DNA from: Bacillota bacterium | Lineage (GTDB): Bacteria > Bacillota > Clostridia > Lachnospirales > Lachnospiraceae | Assembly (NCBI GenBank): GCA_023458035.1 | Contig: JAEXAX010000005.1 | Coordinates: forward strand, 1 to 39,368 | Reading direction: 5' to 3' | DNA: 39,368 bases | Shown here: positions 25,466 through 33,627 of the stretch, piece after piece | Layout of the letters: every line of letters starts with the position of its first letter | How positions within the stretch are numbered: the first letter of the stretch is position 1 | Translations under genes and position numbers: made by a program | The notes under the pieces: model-generated | The model's input: only the letters and a program-made list of their open reading frames with translations | What the model was told of the DNA's origin: nothing | The model's database searches: none

Positions 25466-27288
25466 CTGTCTATTCTTCCCCCTCTTAAACTACCGTAGCC
25501 GAAGTGATCACAGCGCAGGCATCTGCCCGACTCCTGCATGGCCTCTTCGTCACTCATACAGTACTCCATCAGTTCCATATCCGATTTGCGCTCAGCCGCT
25601 GCCCGCTCCTTCATATTCACTCGACCGCAGGCGGTTTTATTTTCAATTACCGCCTCCGGGATGTCGATATTCCAGTCCAGTTCCGTGCTGAAGCCCAAAT
25701 ATTCATCGATATTTCTGGCCGCCACCTTTCCGGCTTCAATCGCCTTAATCACCGTGGCCGGTCCGGAGACACAGTCCCCACCGGCAAAAAAGCCCTTCAA
25801 CTGCTCGATATCCGTACTGTTTAAGGCGTCAATGACACCTTTTTTCACCGGCACACCGGATTCCTGGAACACACGACTTTCGATATTTTGTCCGATCGAA
25901 ACGATCAGCACATCACACTCTAACCGCACAGGCTCTGCCTTGGCGTTCCGCACGGTCGGCCGACAATCCTTTACGGTACTGATAATCTGCTTTTGCAGAT
26001 ACACCGCCCTCAGCTGATTCTGTTCATCCTTTTCGATCTTGACCGGAGCCATCAGGGTCATCATCTCAGCCCCTTCTGCAATGGCTCCTTTGATTTCCTC
26101 CGGCAAGGCCGTCATATCTTCGATTCTTCTGCGATATACGCAGGTTACACTATCTGCTCCCAAGCGAATGGAGGTTCTGACCACATCCATGGCCACATTG
26201 CCACCGCCGATGACGACCACTCGCTTCCCGGTGAAATCCGGATAGTCCTCATCTCCGATCTGTTTCAGCATGGACACCGCCGAGATAACCCCGGTGGCAT
26301 CCTCCCCTTCGATATTCAACTTTTTGTCCGTATGGGCACCAATTGCGATATAAGTCGCATCAAAGGCTTCCTTGATTCTGCCGACAAAGTCATTGTTAAA
26401 CTCGATATTCCGTTTCACCTCGATCCCGGTCGATAAGAGCGCATCAATCTCTCGGTCCAACACTTCCCGCGGCAATCTATAACTGGGAATACCGTAGCGC
26501 AGCATGCCACCCAGCTTATTATTCTTCTCAAACACCGTCACTCGGTGTCCCATCAAGCGCAGATAAAAGGCGCAGCTCAAGCCGGACGGCCCGGCCCCGA
26601 TGATGGCCACCTTCTTACCGGTCTCTTCCTTCGGCGTCGGCACCGGCACATCTCCGGCCTTCTCTACCGCCACTCGTTTCAGCCCGCGGATGTTAATGGA
26701 ATCATCCAAGATATTTCGGCGACAACGCTCCTCGCAGGGATGCTCACAAACCAGACCGCAGGCACTGGGGAAGGGATTATCTTTTCGGATCAGCTTCACC
26801 GCATCGGCAAAGCGGCCTTCGCGAATGAGGGCGATATAACCGGGCACATCGACATTGGCCGGGCACAGGGACACACAGGGCACACTGATCTTCGTATTCA
26901 TGGTGCAGCGGTTATGTAAGATATGCTCTTCATAATCATCCCGAAATCCGGCGATCCCCTTCAGGACCATATTGGCGGCTTCATAGCCGATGGCACAATC
27001 AGCCGAATCCGATACCACCTGCGCCGTCTCCTGAATCAAATCAATGGTTTCCAGACTCGCATTTCCTTCCAAGACGTCATCCATCAGTTTGGAAATCTGT
27101 CCCAGGCCAATCCGACACGGTACACACTTCCCGCAGGTCTGGGCATGGCACATCTTGATAAAGGCACTGGATACGTCGATCGGACAAATCCCCACCGGGC
27201 TGGCCACAACCCTTCGCTCCAGATCCTTATACAGGTCTTCGATGACTTTTTGTGCAGAGTTTTTTGTATTGATATATAAACGCCCCAT
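25459..27288 (-). CDS. NuoF C-terminal / GltD-like flavoprotein fusion, hydrogenase partner
   Basis: 609 residues. The N-terminal ~130 residues match the C-terminal iron-sulfur part of NuoF/HydB, with TCGKCVPCRIGLGQI (Cys 52, 55, 58; fourth near 97). The FMN/NADH-binding part of NuoF is absent. A GltD-like module follows: a Cys-rich segment (CVSLCPANVDVPGYI, CGLVCEHPCEERCRR), FAD site VAIIGAGPSGLSCAFYL, NAD(P) site VVVIGGGNVAMDVVRTS and the FAD-closing FFAGGDCVSGPATV. A Cys pair sits near the end (GRCLRCDHFG). It probably takes electrons from NAD(P)H through FAD and passes them to HydA. AAGGAG precedes the start at 27288. Flavin-based bifurcation is possible but not shown. Confidence 0.9.
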   Translation of the reverse strand: MGRLYINTKNSAQKVIEDLYKDLERRVVASPVGICPIDVSSAFIKMCHAQTCGKCVPCRIGLGQISKLMDDVLEGNASLETIDLIQETAQVVSDSADCAIGYEAANMVLKGIAGFRDDYEEHILHNRCTMNTKISVPCVSLCPANVDVPGYIALIREGRFADAVKLIRKDNPFPSACGLVCEHPCEERCRRNILDDSINIRGLKRVAVEKAGDVPVPTPKEETGKKVAIIGAGPSGLSCAFYLRLMGHRVTVFEKNNKLGGMLRYGIPSYRLPREVLDREIDALLSTGIEVKRNIEFNNDFVGRIKEAFDATYIAIGAHTDKKLNIEGEDATGVISAVSMLKQIGDEDYPDFTGKRVVVIGGGNVAMDVVRTSIRLGADSVTCVYRRRIEDMTALPEEIKGAIAEGAEMMTLMAPVKIEKDEQNQLRAVYLQKQIISTVKDCRPTVRNAKAEPVRLECDVLIVSIGQNIESRVFQESGVPVKKGVIDALNSTDIEQLKGFFAGGDCVSGPATVIKAIEAGKVAARNIDEYLGFSTELDWNIDIPEAVIENKTACGRVNMKERAAAERKSDMELMEYCMSDEEAMQESGRCLRCDHFGYGSLRGGRIDRW

Positions 27289-27339
27289 CTTTTCTCCTTC
27301 TCACCAAAATTTGATCGTATGGCTTCCTTAGATTATTTT

Positions 27340-27368
27340 ATGATATCACCACAAAAACGAAATCTCAA
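27340..27368 (-). promoter_or_regulatory. Promoter of the hydrogenase operon
   Basis: Minus-strand TTGAGA (27368-27363) and an extended -10 TGATATCAT (hexamer 27345-27340) with a 17-base spacer, about 50 bases before the first start codon. Confidence 0.6.
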
Positions 27369-27379
27369 TATATAATTAT

Positions 27380-27439
27380 ATTTTATTTGTTAATTTTGCT
27401 GTGTTTTTCCATTTTGCGACAAATTTTATTTGTTAATTT
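27380..27439. repeat. Pair of 17-bp direct repeats with Rex-like half-sites
   Basis: ATTTTATTTGTTAATTT occurs exactly at 27380-27396 and 27423-27439, 43 bases apart (about four helical turns), just upstream of the hydrogenase -35 box. Each copy contains TTGTTAA, the half-site of clostridial Rex operators, and shares TTTGTTAATT with the adhE operator. Rex control of hydrogenase is an inference from known clostridial regulons. Confidence 0.5.
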
Positions 27440-27500
27440 ATTCTCAATAACGTTAGCAAAATAACGATTAATCGGAAAATCCGCCGAGCAAATCCAGGTT

Positions 27501-27512
27501 GGGGAATTCCCC
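27501..27512. repeat. Perfect 12-bp palindrome
   Basis: GGGGAATTCCCC lies in the gap between the hydrogenase promoter region and the deaminase terminator, with ATCC/GGAT arms a few bases further out. It could be a small operator or hairpin; no function can be assigned. Confidence 0.3.
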
Positions 27513-27547
27513 CGGATCCAACATTTCACTTCTGATTTTTACAAAAA

Positions 27548-27593
27548 AGACCTATCCGCCGAGCACATTGATGTAACATCGGCAGATAAGTCT
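27548..27593 (-). terminator. Terminator of the nucleoside transport operon
   Basis: AGACCTATCCGCCGA (27548-27562) pairs with TCGGCAGATAAGTCT (27579-27593) over 15 positions with G-U pairs. On the minus strand it is followed by TTTTTT. It lies about 45 bases after the deaminase stop. Confidence 0.88.
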
Positions 27594-27637
27594 CTGTCCT
27601 ATTTGATGAGGCCCCCATCTAAAGCCGTCACCGGAAG

Positions 27638-28129
27638 CTATTGTTTCGATCGGTTCCAATACCCTTCGTGTACCTTTGCCGCTTCCTCTTCGACATTCGG
27701 AAACGGACCCAATACCTCTATCTTCTTCTGGCCGGCCGCAAAAACTGTCCGGCAAGACAAATTAAAGGTCGGATTTTGCTCATCATTGCCGGTCAATTCA
27801 AGCAAGCGTTTTTCCGACATTCCAAAGACAACTCGACCGATATTTGACCAATAAATTGCGCCGGCGCACATAGCACAGGGTTCAGCTGTTGTATAAAGCG
27901 TACATTCTTTTAGAAATTCTTTACTATACAGACCGGAAGCCCGATTCGCCAAAATGGTTTCAGCATGTCCGATACAGGTCTGCTCTGTGATTTCAATATT
28001 TTCCTGTTCCAGCAGTATCCTCCCTTCGCCATCCACCAAAATGGCGCCAAAGGGGGTATTCCCATGGGCTCTTGATGCTTTTGAAACCTCAATACACCGT
28101 CTTAAATAATCTTCATGAGCTTGGTACAT
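27638..28129 (-). CDS. Cytidine/deoxycytidylate-deaminase-fold nucleobase deaminase
   Basis: 163 residues. The zinc site is complete: HAE in CIGHAETILANR and PCAMC in TTAEPCAMCAGAIYWSNIG. The order and spacing fit the nucleoside/guanine deaminase branch of the CDA superfamily rather than TadA, whose tRNA-binding features are not obvious. The ATG at 28129 is taken because AAGGA lies seven bases upstream; a GTG at 28135 is possible. It follows the transporter lipoprotein gene by 10 bases and shares its terminator. Deaminating an imported purine (guanine or adenine type) for salvage or nitrogen is the natural inference; the exact substrate is unknown. Confidence 0.85.
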   Translation of the reverse strand: MYQAHEDYLRRCIEVSKASRAHGNTPFGAILVDGEGRILLEQENIEITEQTCIGHAETILANRASGLYSKEFLKECTLYTTAEPCAMCAGAIYWSNIGRVVFGMSEKRLLELTGNDEQNPTFNLSCRTVFAAGQKKIEVLGPFPNVEEEAAKVHEGYWNRSKQ

Positions 28130-28139
28130 ATACACGTCC

Positions 28140-29198
28140 TTATTTCATAAAAGTTCCGTTTTTCATTGCTTCAACATACTCTAAAAAAGTTTTCTGTACA
28201 TCCGCCGGCACTTTGTCTGACAGTTTTCCTACAGACAGAACACCGTTTTCCAGATTTCCATACAGCACCTCACCGCCAAAGGTGCCGCCTTCCACCGCAC
28301 GAAAACTCAATTCAATCAGCGAGGAGTTATCTGTGATCTGTGAGCCGATGATACATTTGCTCTGACCTAAGCTTTCGGCCGGTTGTGCAATATCAAACAC
28401 CTTCATCTCTCCGGCGGCCTGATTATGTTCATCAATCGCCTGTCTGGCGCCCGAGTCCACCGCCGAGGCATCACCGAAAAACACATCCGCATTTTTCTCC
28501 ATCATCGCATTGGCAAACTCAATCCCCTTTGAAGAATCATCAAAAGAATTCGCATAGACCGCATCTAATACCTTTATTTCCCTCCCCGCTTGTTTCGCAG
28601 CAAATCGAGCCGCCTGGGTATAGCCTTCATATTTTGCCAATGTGGTCGTCAATTCCATACCGCCGATAAAAGCGATCGTACCTGTTTTAGACATCAAGCC
28701 GGCCAAGGCTCCCGCAATCCAACCGATCTGTGTACCATTCGGAAGCAAAGAGGTCACATTTTTATTTTTGGCCTTTCCCGGAGTATCCTCGCTTCCATTC
28801 AATAAAGCAAACGCAACATCCGGATATTCATTTGCCGCCTGCAGTACCGCATCTGTGTACTCTCCGCCCGGCGCATATACTAAATCAAAGCCGGCATTAC
28901 AATATGCAACCATTGCATCATAATAACCATCCTGAGATAGGTTATCCGTATATTCCATCGTCCAGTTCGGATTCTTTTCACAAGCCGCTACCAGTTCGCT
29001 ATAGCAGGCCGTTCCCCAGCCGCCGTCATTAATGCTGCAGTTCAAGATAAACGCTACCTTCCTGGCGCCGCCCGTTGCCGCCGATTTTGTTTCTGACTTT
29101 GTTTCACTTGTTGGCTTTCCGCCGCAGCCCGCCATCATTCCGGTCATCGTGCATACAGCCAGCACTGCAATTAATCTCTTCAAAAAACCCTTCTTCAT
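28140..29198 (-). CDS. BMP-family nucleoside-binding lipoprotein (ABC importer)
   Basis: 352 residues. The start is a lipoprotein signal peptide: MKKGFLKRLIAVLAVCTM and then the lipobox MMAGC. A short Lys/Ser/Thr linker leads to a BMP/PnrA domain with KVAFILNCSINDGGWG, the ligand-loop form of Bmp proteins, and GTIAFIGGMEL. BMP proteins bind purine nucleosides on the outer face and deliver them to NupP/NupQ-type permeases. The ATG at 29198 is six bases from AGGAGG; the one at 29201 is only three bases away. The long upstream extension overlaps the permease and is rejected. It lies between the second permease gene and the deaminase gene. Confidence 0.93.
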   Translation of the reverse strand: MKKGFLKRLIAVLAVCTMTGMMAGCGGKPTSETKSETKSAATGGARKVAFILNCSINDGGWGTACYSELVAACEKNPNWTMEYTDNLSQDGYYDAMVAYCNAGFDLVYAPGGEYTDAVLQAANEYPDVAFALLNGSEDTPGKAKNKNVTSLLPNGTQIGWIAGALAGLMSKTGTIAFIGGMELTTTLAKYEGYTQAARFAAKQAGREIKVLDAVYANSFDDSSKGIEFANAMMEKNADVFFGDASAVDSGARQAIDEHNQAAGEMKVFDIAQPAESLGQSKCIIGSQITDNSSLIELSFRAVEGGTFGGEVLYGNLENGVLSVGKLSDKVPADVQKTFLEYVEAMKNGTFMK

Positions 29199-29224
29199 CA
29201 TAAACCTCCTATATTTATGTATGA

Positions 29225-30154
29225 TTAACGTTCTTCCTTGCGATAAGGAACACCATTTGCTTTCGGCCCTGCCTTCCGAATACCGACAACAGCCAATACC
29301 AGGATCGTTGCAGCATATGGAATCATTTGAAAGAATTGATAGGGCAGGCCAAGGCTGCTGACCTGTAATCGAATCTGAACGGCATCGCATAAGCCAAAGA
29401 ATAAGCAGGCATATAAAACGCCCAGTCCCGTCCACCTACCGAAAATTACGGCAGCTAAAGCTATAAATCCCCGACCGGAAACGATGCCTTCGGTATATGT
29501 GGTCGAATAGCAAGTCGTCAAATAAGCGCCGCCGATACCTGCCAAACCGCCGCAAATCATACAAGCAATATATTTCACCCGTATGACCGGAATACCAAGC
29601 GTCGCCGCTGCTTTTGGATGCTCACCAACCGACATATAGTTTAATCCCATCTGAGTACGGCGAAAGAAAAGAACTGTCACTGCCACCAATACCCCGGTCA
29701 GATATACCATTGGTGTTTGTCTAAACAGCAGCGGACCTATAAAAGGAAGCTGTTCCAATATCGGTACTTGAAGCTCTTTCATCAATTCGATCTTCGTCAA
29801 GCTATTACCGATGCCAAAACTGATACGGTAGACAAAAGAAGCCACTGCCGGCGCCAATATATTAATTGCCATACCATATACAATTTGATTCGCGCACAGA
29901 GTAATCGTTGCATATGCGTAAATCAAATTGATGATGACCCCGACCAGCGCGCCGCTAAGAATCCCGAGCCAGGTATTGCCGGTATAAAAACTCACCATAA
30001 AGCCCGCCAGGGCTCCAATCGCCGCCAAGCCTTCCAGCCCGATGTTTACCATTCCGGCCCGTTCGGAATATAGCTCCGCCAGGGCAATGAGCAAAAGTGG
30101 AACCGCCATACGAACTGTCGCAAAAACTATGCTGGTGATCATTGCTCCACTCAT
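29225..30154 (-). CDS. Nucleoside ABC transporter permease (NupQ/YufQ-like)
   Basis: 309 residues, hydrophobic throughout with about eight membrane segments. The family segments ERAGMVNIGLEGLAAIGA (after the first helix) and GGLAGIGGAYL with GRGFIALAAVIFGRW are typical of the BPD_transp_2 permeases partnered with BMP lipoproteins. It forms the membrane channel with the gene upstream, whose stop it overlaps by four bases (ATGA). Confidence 0.93.
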   Translation of the reverse strand: MSGAMITSIVFATVRMAVPLLLIALAELYSERAGMVNIGLEGLAAIGALAGFMVSFYTGNTWLGILSGALVGVIINLIYAYATITLCANQIVYGMAINILAPAVASFVYRISFGIGNSLTKIELMKELQVPILEQLPFIGPLLFRQTPMVYLTGVLVAVTVLFFRRTQMGLNYMSVGEHPKAAATLGIPVIRVKYIACMICGGLAGIGGAYLTTCYSTTYTEGIVSGRGFIALAAVIFGRWTGLGVLYACLFFGLCDAVQIRLQVSSLGLPYQFFQMIPYAATILVLAVVGIRKAGPKANGVPYRKEER

Positions 30155-31218
30155 GCCGCTCCCCCTCCTTTTTTACTCAGCAATTTTAATTGCAGGTTCT
30201 TAAACCATGGCAATTTTATAAAAGCCATACCGGCTACCGAAAATACGATGACCAGCGCCTGTATGATATCCGATACACTCGTCGGAACGCCCGTCGCCAC
30301 CTGCATCGAAGTCGAGCCTACACGCAGCGCCGCGAAGAAGATCGCAACCAGTACAGCTGCAATCGGATGCAATAAAGCAATCAAAGCCATCGCTACACCG
30401 TCAAACCCATACCCGCTTCCGTAACCGTTAATCAATCTATATTGCGTTCCCAGCAAATCTGCCGCCCCGCCCAATCCGGCGATGGCCCCGGAGATCAAAA
30501 AGCTAAACACGATATACCTTTTGACCGGAAAGCCATTAAAGCGGCTGGCTGTCATATTCATACCAACAGCACGAAGCTTAAATCCCGTCGATGTCCAGTA
30601 CAGCATATAATACATAAGAATACTAACCACAACGGCAATGACAAAAGACCAGGTAAATCTCATATTCGGTACTACTTTACCCAACATCACGGACGGAGCG
30701 ATCGACGGTGTCTGGGGCATATTTGCATCACGAATCCAACTCGTATAAATAACCCCCATAAAGAGTACCGCCACATAATTTAACATAATAGAGATAATCA
30801 TTTCATTTAAACCGCGAGTAATCTTTAATATTCCCGGAATCACCCCCCAAATACCGCCAACCAATGTACCGGCCACGAGCGCCAGTACGGTACCGGCCAT
30901 TCCGGTGATGCCCGTTAAATGGACCATACAAAAGCCGGCTGTCGCACCAATCAAAAATTGTCCTTCGCCGCCCAGATTATACACACCGCACTTATATGCA
31001 AAACAGGCGCAAAGAGCTGTAAATATCAGCGGCGCAGCCTTGTTTAAAGTGGTTCCGATACTGGCGGTGCTTCCAAATGCACCTTTGAACAGGGCCGCAA
31101 ATGCGACACCGGGACTTTTCCCCAGCACCAGCATGATAACGGCTCCGATAAAAAATGCTACGATGACAGACAGGCCCGGCACCAAAAAATTAATCATCAT
31201 TTTTTTTGCTTTTTCCAT
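30151..31218 (-). CDS. Nucleoside ABC transporter permease (NupP/YufP-like)
   Basis: 355 residues with an N-terminal membrane helix (LSVIVAFFIGAVIMLVLG), a periplasmic-side loop and about eight further helices. It has the family marks FAYKCGVYNLGGEGQFLIG, GLNEMIISIMLNYVA and SGAIAGLGGAADLLG. Longer than its partner, as is normal for the pair. The start lies one base after the ATPase stop and the end overlaps the second permease by ATGA. Confidence 0.93.
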   Translation of the reverse strand: MEKAKKMMINFLVPGLSVIVAFFIGAVIMLVLGKSPGVAFAALFKGAFGSTASIGTTLNKAAPLIFTALCACFAYKCGVYNLGGEGQFLIGATAGFCMVHLTGITGMAGTVLALVAGTLVGGIWGVIPGILKITRGLNEMIISIMLNYVAVLFMGVIYTSWIRDANMPQTPSIAPSVMLGKVVPNMRFTWSFVIAVVVSILMYYMLYWTSTGFKLRAVGMNMTASRFNGFPVKRYIVFSFLISGAIAGLGGAADLLGTQYRLINGYGSGYGFDGVAMALIALLHPIAAVLVAIFFAALRVGSTSMQVATGVPTSVSDIIQALVIVFSVAGMAFIKLPWFKNLQLKLLSKKGGGAA

Positions 31219-31219
31219 A

Positions 31220-32743
31220 TTACGCCTCCTGCCTATTACCGGTCATTGCCATACTGATCTGTTCGATCGGCGGATTCCCACCATCAAATTCCCCGGTAAA
31301 TTCCCCCTCAAACATGACCAAAATTCTATCTGACAGTTTGAGAATCTCGTCAAAGTCTGCGCTGATCAACAAGATACCGACACCACTTTCTCTTGCTTCT
31401 ATCATTTTCCGGTGAATAAAACTCGTTGCTCCAATATCCAAGCCTCTGGTTGGATGGGCAACCACCAAAAGCTTCGGGGATGATTCAATCTCTCTTGCCA
31501 AAATAATCTTTTGCTGGTTACCGCCCGACAGACTCCTCACTTCTTGTTCCATACCGGCACAACGCACGTCATACTGCTCCACCATTTTACCGGCCCTTTT
31601 CTTCATCTGTGTTTTTTTCAGCAAAAGTCCTTTCCCATAACTAAAGTTCGGCTTATCGGTATCCTTTAATAATAAATTTTCAGTAATGGACATCTCGCCG
31701 ACCAGCCCTTGATTATTCCGATCTTCCGGTACATTGGCCACCCCCATGTCCATAAATTTGCTCGGTTCAAACACCTTGATTTGTTTGCCGGAAATAAACA
31801 CTTCACCCGCCGTGGGCGTTAGCATACCCGTTACCAGCTGTGCGAGTTGGGTCTGACCATTGCCGTCGACACCGGCTATACCTAAAATTTCTCCGGGGCA
31901 AAGACTCAAAGAAATACGGTTCAGTCCACCGTGCTTTCTTTCCGGATGATAGGAAACGTCCTGTACACAAAGCAGTGGTTCCGTACACACTGTCTTCTTG
32001 AGATACCGTTTTTCCTCTATCTCTTTGCCGATCATCAACTGAGCCAGCGTTTCTGCATCGGCCTCATTACGACTGACACCGGCAACCGCTTCCCCCTGCC
32101 TTAAGACGACTATCCTATGTGACACACGCAACACTTCTCTCATCTTATGACTAATAAAAATGACACTTTTACCCTCTTCTACGAGTTTTTCAATAATCCG
32201 GAAAAGACCTTCTACCTCCATATCCGTCAATGCCGCTGTCGGTTCATCCAAAATCAGCAATTGAGCGCCATGATACAGCGCCTTTAGAATTTCCACTCTT
32301 TGTTGTGTGCCCACGGAAACCTCGCTAATTGATGCCTCCAGATCAATCCCCAGTCCATACTTCCACGACAATTCCAATATTTCCTTACGACGAGCCTCTC
32401 GATCAATGAAGAAGCTTTTTGATTTCCGATCGCCTAAAATAATATTATCGAATACCGACATTGCCTCCACCAGCATAAAATGTTGATGAACCATGCCGAT
32501 GCCGATTTCTACCGCTTCCTTGGGTGAATGTATCCTGACTTCCTTTCCGCGAAAGAAGATTCTTCCTTCAGTAGGACGATACAATCCAATTAGGATATTC
32601 ATCAATGTGGATTTCCCCGCTCCATTTTCCCCTAACAAGGTCACTACTTCTCCACGGTTCACAACCAAATCCACTTTTTTATTGGCATAAAAATCACCAA
32701 AACGCTTTGTGATTTTCTCCATCCGCAATAATTCTGTTTGCAC
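31220..32743 (-). CDS. Nucleoside ABC transporter ATPase, two nucleotide-binding domains
   Basis: 507 residues with two ABC domains in tandem. Domain 1 has Walker A GENGAGKST, Q-loop MVHQHFMLV, signature VSVGTQQRVEILKAL (degenerate LSGGQ) and Walker B LLILDEPTAAL. Domain 2 has a degenerate Walker A GVDGNGQTQ, signature LSGGNQQKIILAREI and Walker B-like LLVVAHPTRGLDIGA. This is the NupO/YufO (sugar/nucleoside-type) architecture. The start codon is GTG, with GGGAGG six bases upstream. It starts 50 bases inside the end of the response-regulator gene, which ties transport to regulation on one transcript. Confidence 0.94.
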   Translation of the reverse strand: MQTELLRMEKITKRFGDFYANKKVDLVVNRGEVVTLLGENGAGKSTLMNILIGLYRPTEGRIFFRGKEVRIHSPKEAVEIGIGMVHQHFMLVEAMSVFDNIILGDRKSKSFFIDREARRKEILELSWKYGLGIDLEASISEVSVGTQQRVEILKALYHGAQLLILDEPTAALTDMEVEGLFRIIEKLVEEGKSVIFISHKMREVLRVSHRIVVLRQGEAVAGVSRNEADAETLAQLMIGKEIEEKRYLKKTVCTEPLLCVQDVSYHPERKHGGLNRISLSLCPGEILGIAGVDGNGQTQLAQLVTGMLTPTAGEVFISGKQIKVFEPSKFMDMGVANVPEDRNNQGLVGEMSITENLLLKDTDKPNFSYGKGLLLKKTQMKKRAGKMVEQYDVRCAGMEQEVRSLSGGNQQKIILAREIESSPKLLVVAHPTRGLDIGATSFIHRKMIEARESGVGILLISADFDEILKLSDRILVMFEGEFTGEFDGGNPPIEQISMAMTGNRQEA

Positions 32744-33545
32744 TTGATTCCTCCCTTCTTTTCATCTCCTCCAAACCGTAGATTGCTTCTTCTGCCCATG
32801 AATACCGATTTAAAAACTCACCCGAAAACCGTTGCAGCGTCTGGCGATCCCCTTCCAAGGCAGCATAATAGTCACACTCAACCAATTCTCTTTTCAGCAT
32901 GATGCTTCCTCTTTTTCTATATATCATCTCCTCTGCATTCCATGTTCTTAAGGTGTCTATTAAGTCTTTGATCAACCGCCTGTATCCGATACTCTCCGGC
33001 TGATCGGCAGCCTCTTCTCCATATAAACAATCAAGCATCTGATAGATGGTTATCTCTTGCCCGCCCTTATATACACATAGGGCCAACAGTTCTTTCGCTT
33101 TGGCTGAACGGAAGGTAACCAGTTTTCCGCGGACACGTAATTCAAAATCTCCAAAGGTCCGAAATACATAATCTTTCTTTTGTCTTTCCCGCAAGAGCTT
33201 TGCGCGCTCCAATACATCCTCGATATCTTCACGATCAAAGGGTTTAAAGATAATGTCGTCTGCCTTCATCTTCATTGCCTCAATTGCATACCCCGGATGT
33301 GCGGTCGCAAACACAATGACAATATCTTTTCGCAGTTCTCGTAAGCGCTTTGCCAACTCCATACCGGTCATTCCCGGCATGTCTACATCCAGAATAGCAA
33401 AGTCTACAATGTGTTGTTTCGCATAGGCAATCGCTTCAAACGGATCTGTAAACTTTCCTACGATTTCAAAATCTTCGACATCTCCACACTTGAATTCGAA
33501 TAATTGAAGATCTAAAATCATATCGTCTACCATGATCGTTCTCAT
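32694..33545 (-). CDS. Response regulator with SARP-like output (REC, winged helix, BTAD)
   Basis: 283 residues. The receiver domain (1-120) has acidic VDD, phosphoacceptor Asp 53 in ILDVDMPG, VFATAH and IIFKPFD. A winged helix follows (about 127-215; FGDFELRVRGKLVTFRSAKAKELLA), as in OmpR/SARP proteins, and a bacterial transcriptional activation-like tail (about 225-265). This is the SAPR-type response regulator layout. The ATG at 33545 has AGGAG seven bases upstream; the frame can be read from 33575 but without support. Its 3' end overlaps the ABC ATPase gene by 50 bases. It is probably activated by the CHASE kinase next door and probably controls the transporter operon. Confidence 0.88.
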   Translation of the reverse strand: MRTIMVDDMILDLQLFEFKCGDVEDFEIVGKFTDPFEAIAYAKQHIVDFAILDVDMPGMTGMELAKRLRELRKDIVIVFATAHPGYAIEAMKMKADDIIFKPFDREDIEDVLERAKLLRERQKKDYVFRTFGDFELRVRGKLVTFRSAKAKELLALCVYKGGQEITIYQMLDCLYGEEAADQPESIGYRRLIKDLIDTLRTWNAEEMIYRKRGSIMLKRELVECDYYAALEGDRQTLQRFSGEFLNRYSWAEEAIYGLEEMKRREESSANRIIADGENHKAFW

Positions 33546-33577
33546 AATCTGTCTCCTATTTTTCATATCCTGCATTC

Positions 33578-33610
33578 ATTATAGCAAAACAACCGTACGA
33601 CTTTCGTACG
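33578..33610 (-). promoter_or_regulatory. Promoter with CGTACG dyad before the response-regulator gene
   Basis: A perfect TATAAT (33583-33578, minus strand) lies about 35 bases before the start codon, but the -35 position is a poor CGAAAG. That position is covered by the inverted repeat CGTACG-ACTTT-CGTACG (33594-33610), so an activator or repressor site is likely. It lies between the kinase and regulator genes. Confidence 0.5.
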
Positions 33611-33627
33611 CTCCTTGGTCAATTTTT

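Noticed and set aside
27638..28129. tRNA adenosine deaminase TadA
   Set aside because: The zinc motif is shared by the superfamily, but the PCAMCAGAIYWSNI form and linkage to a nucleoside importer fit a nucleobase/nucleoside deaminase better.
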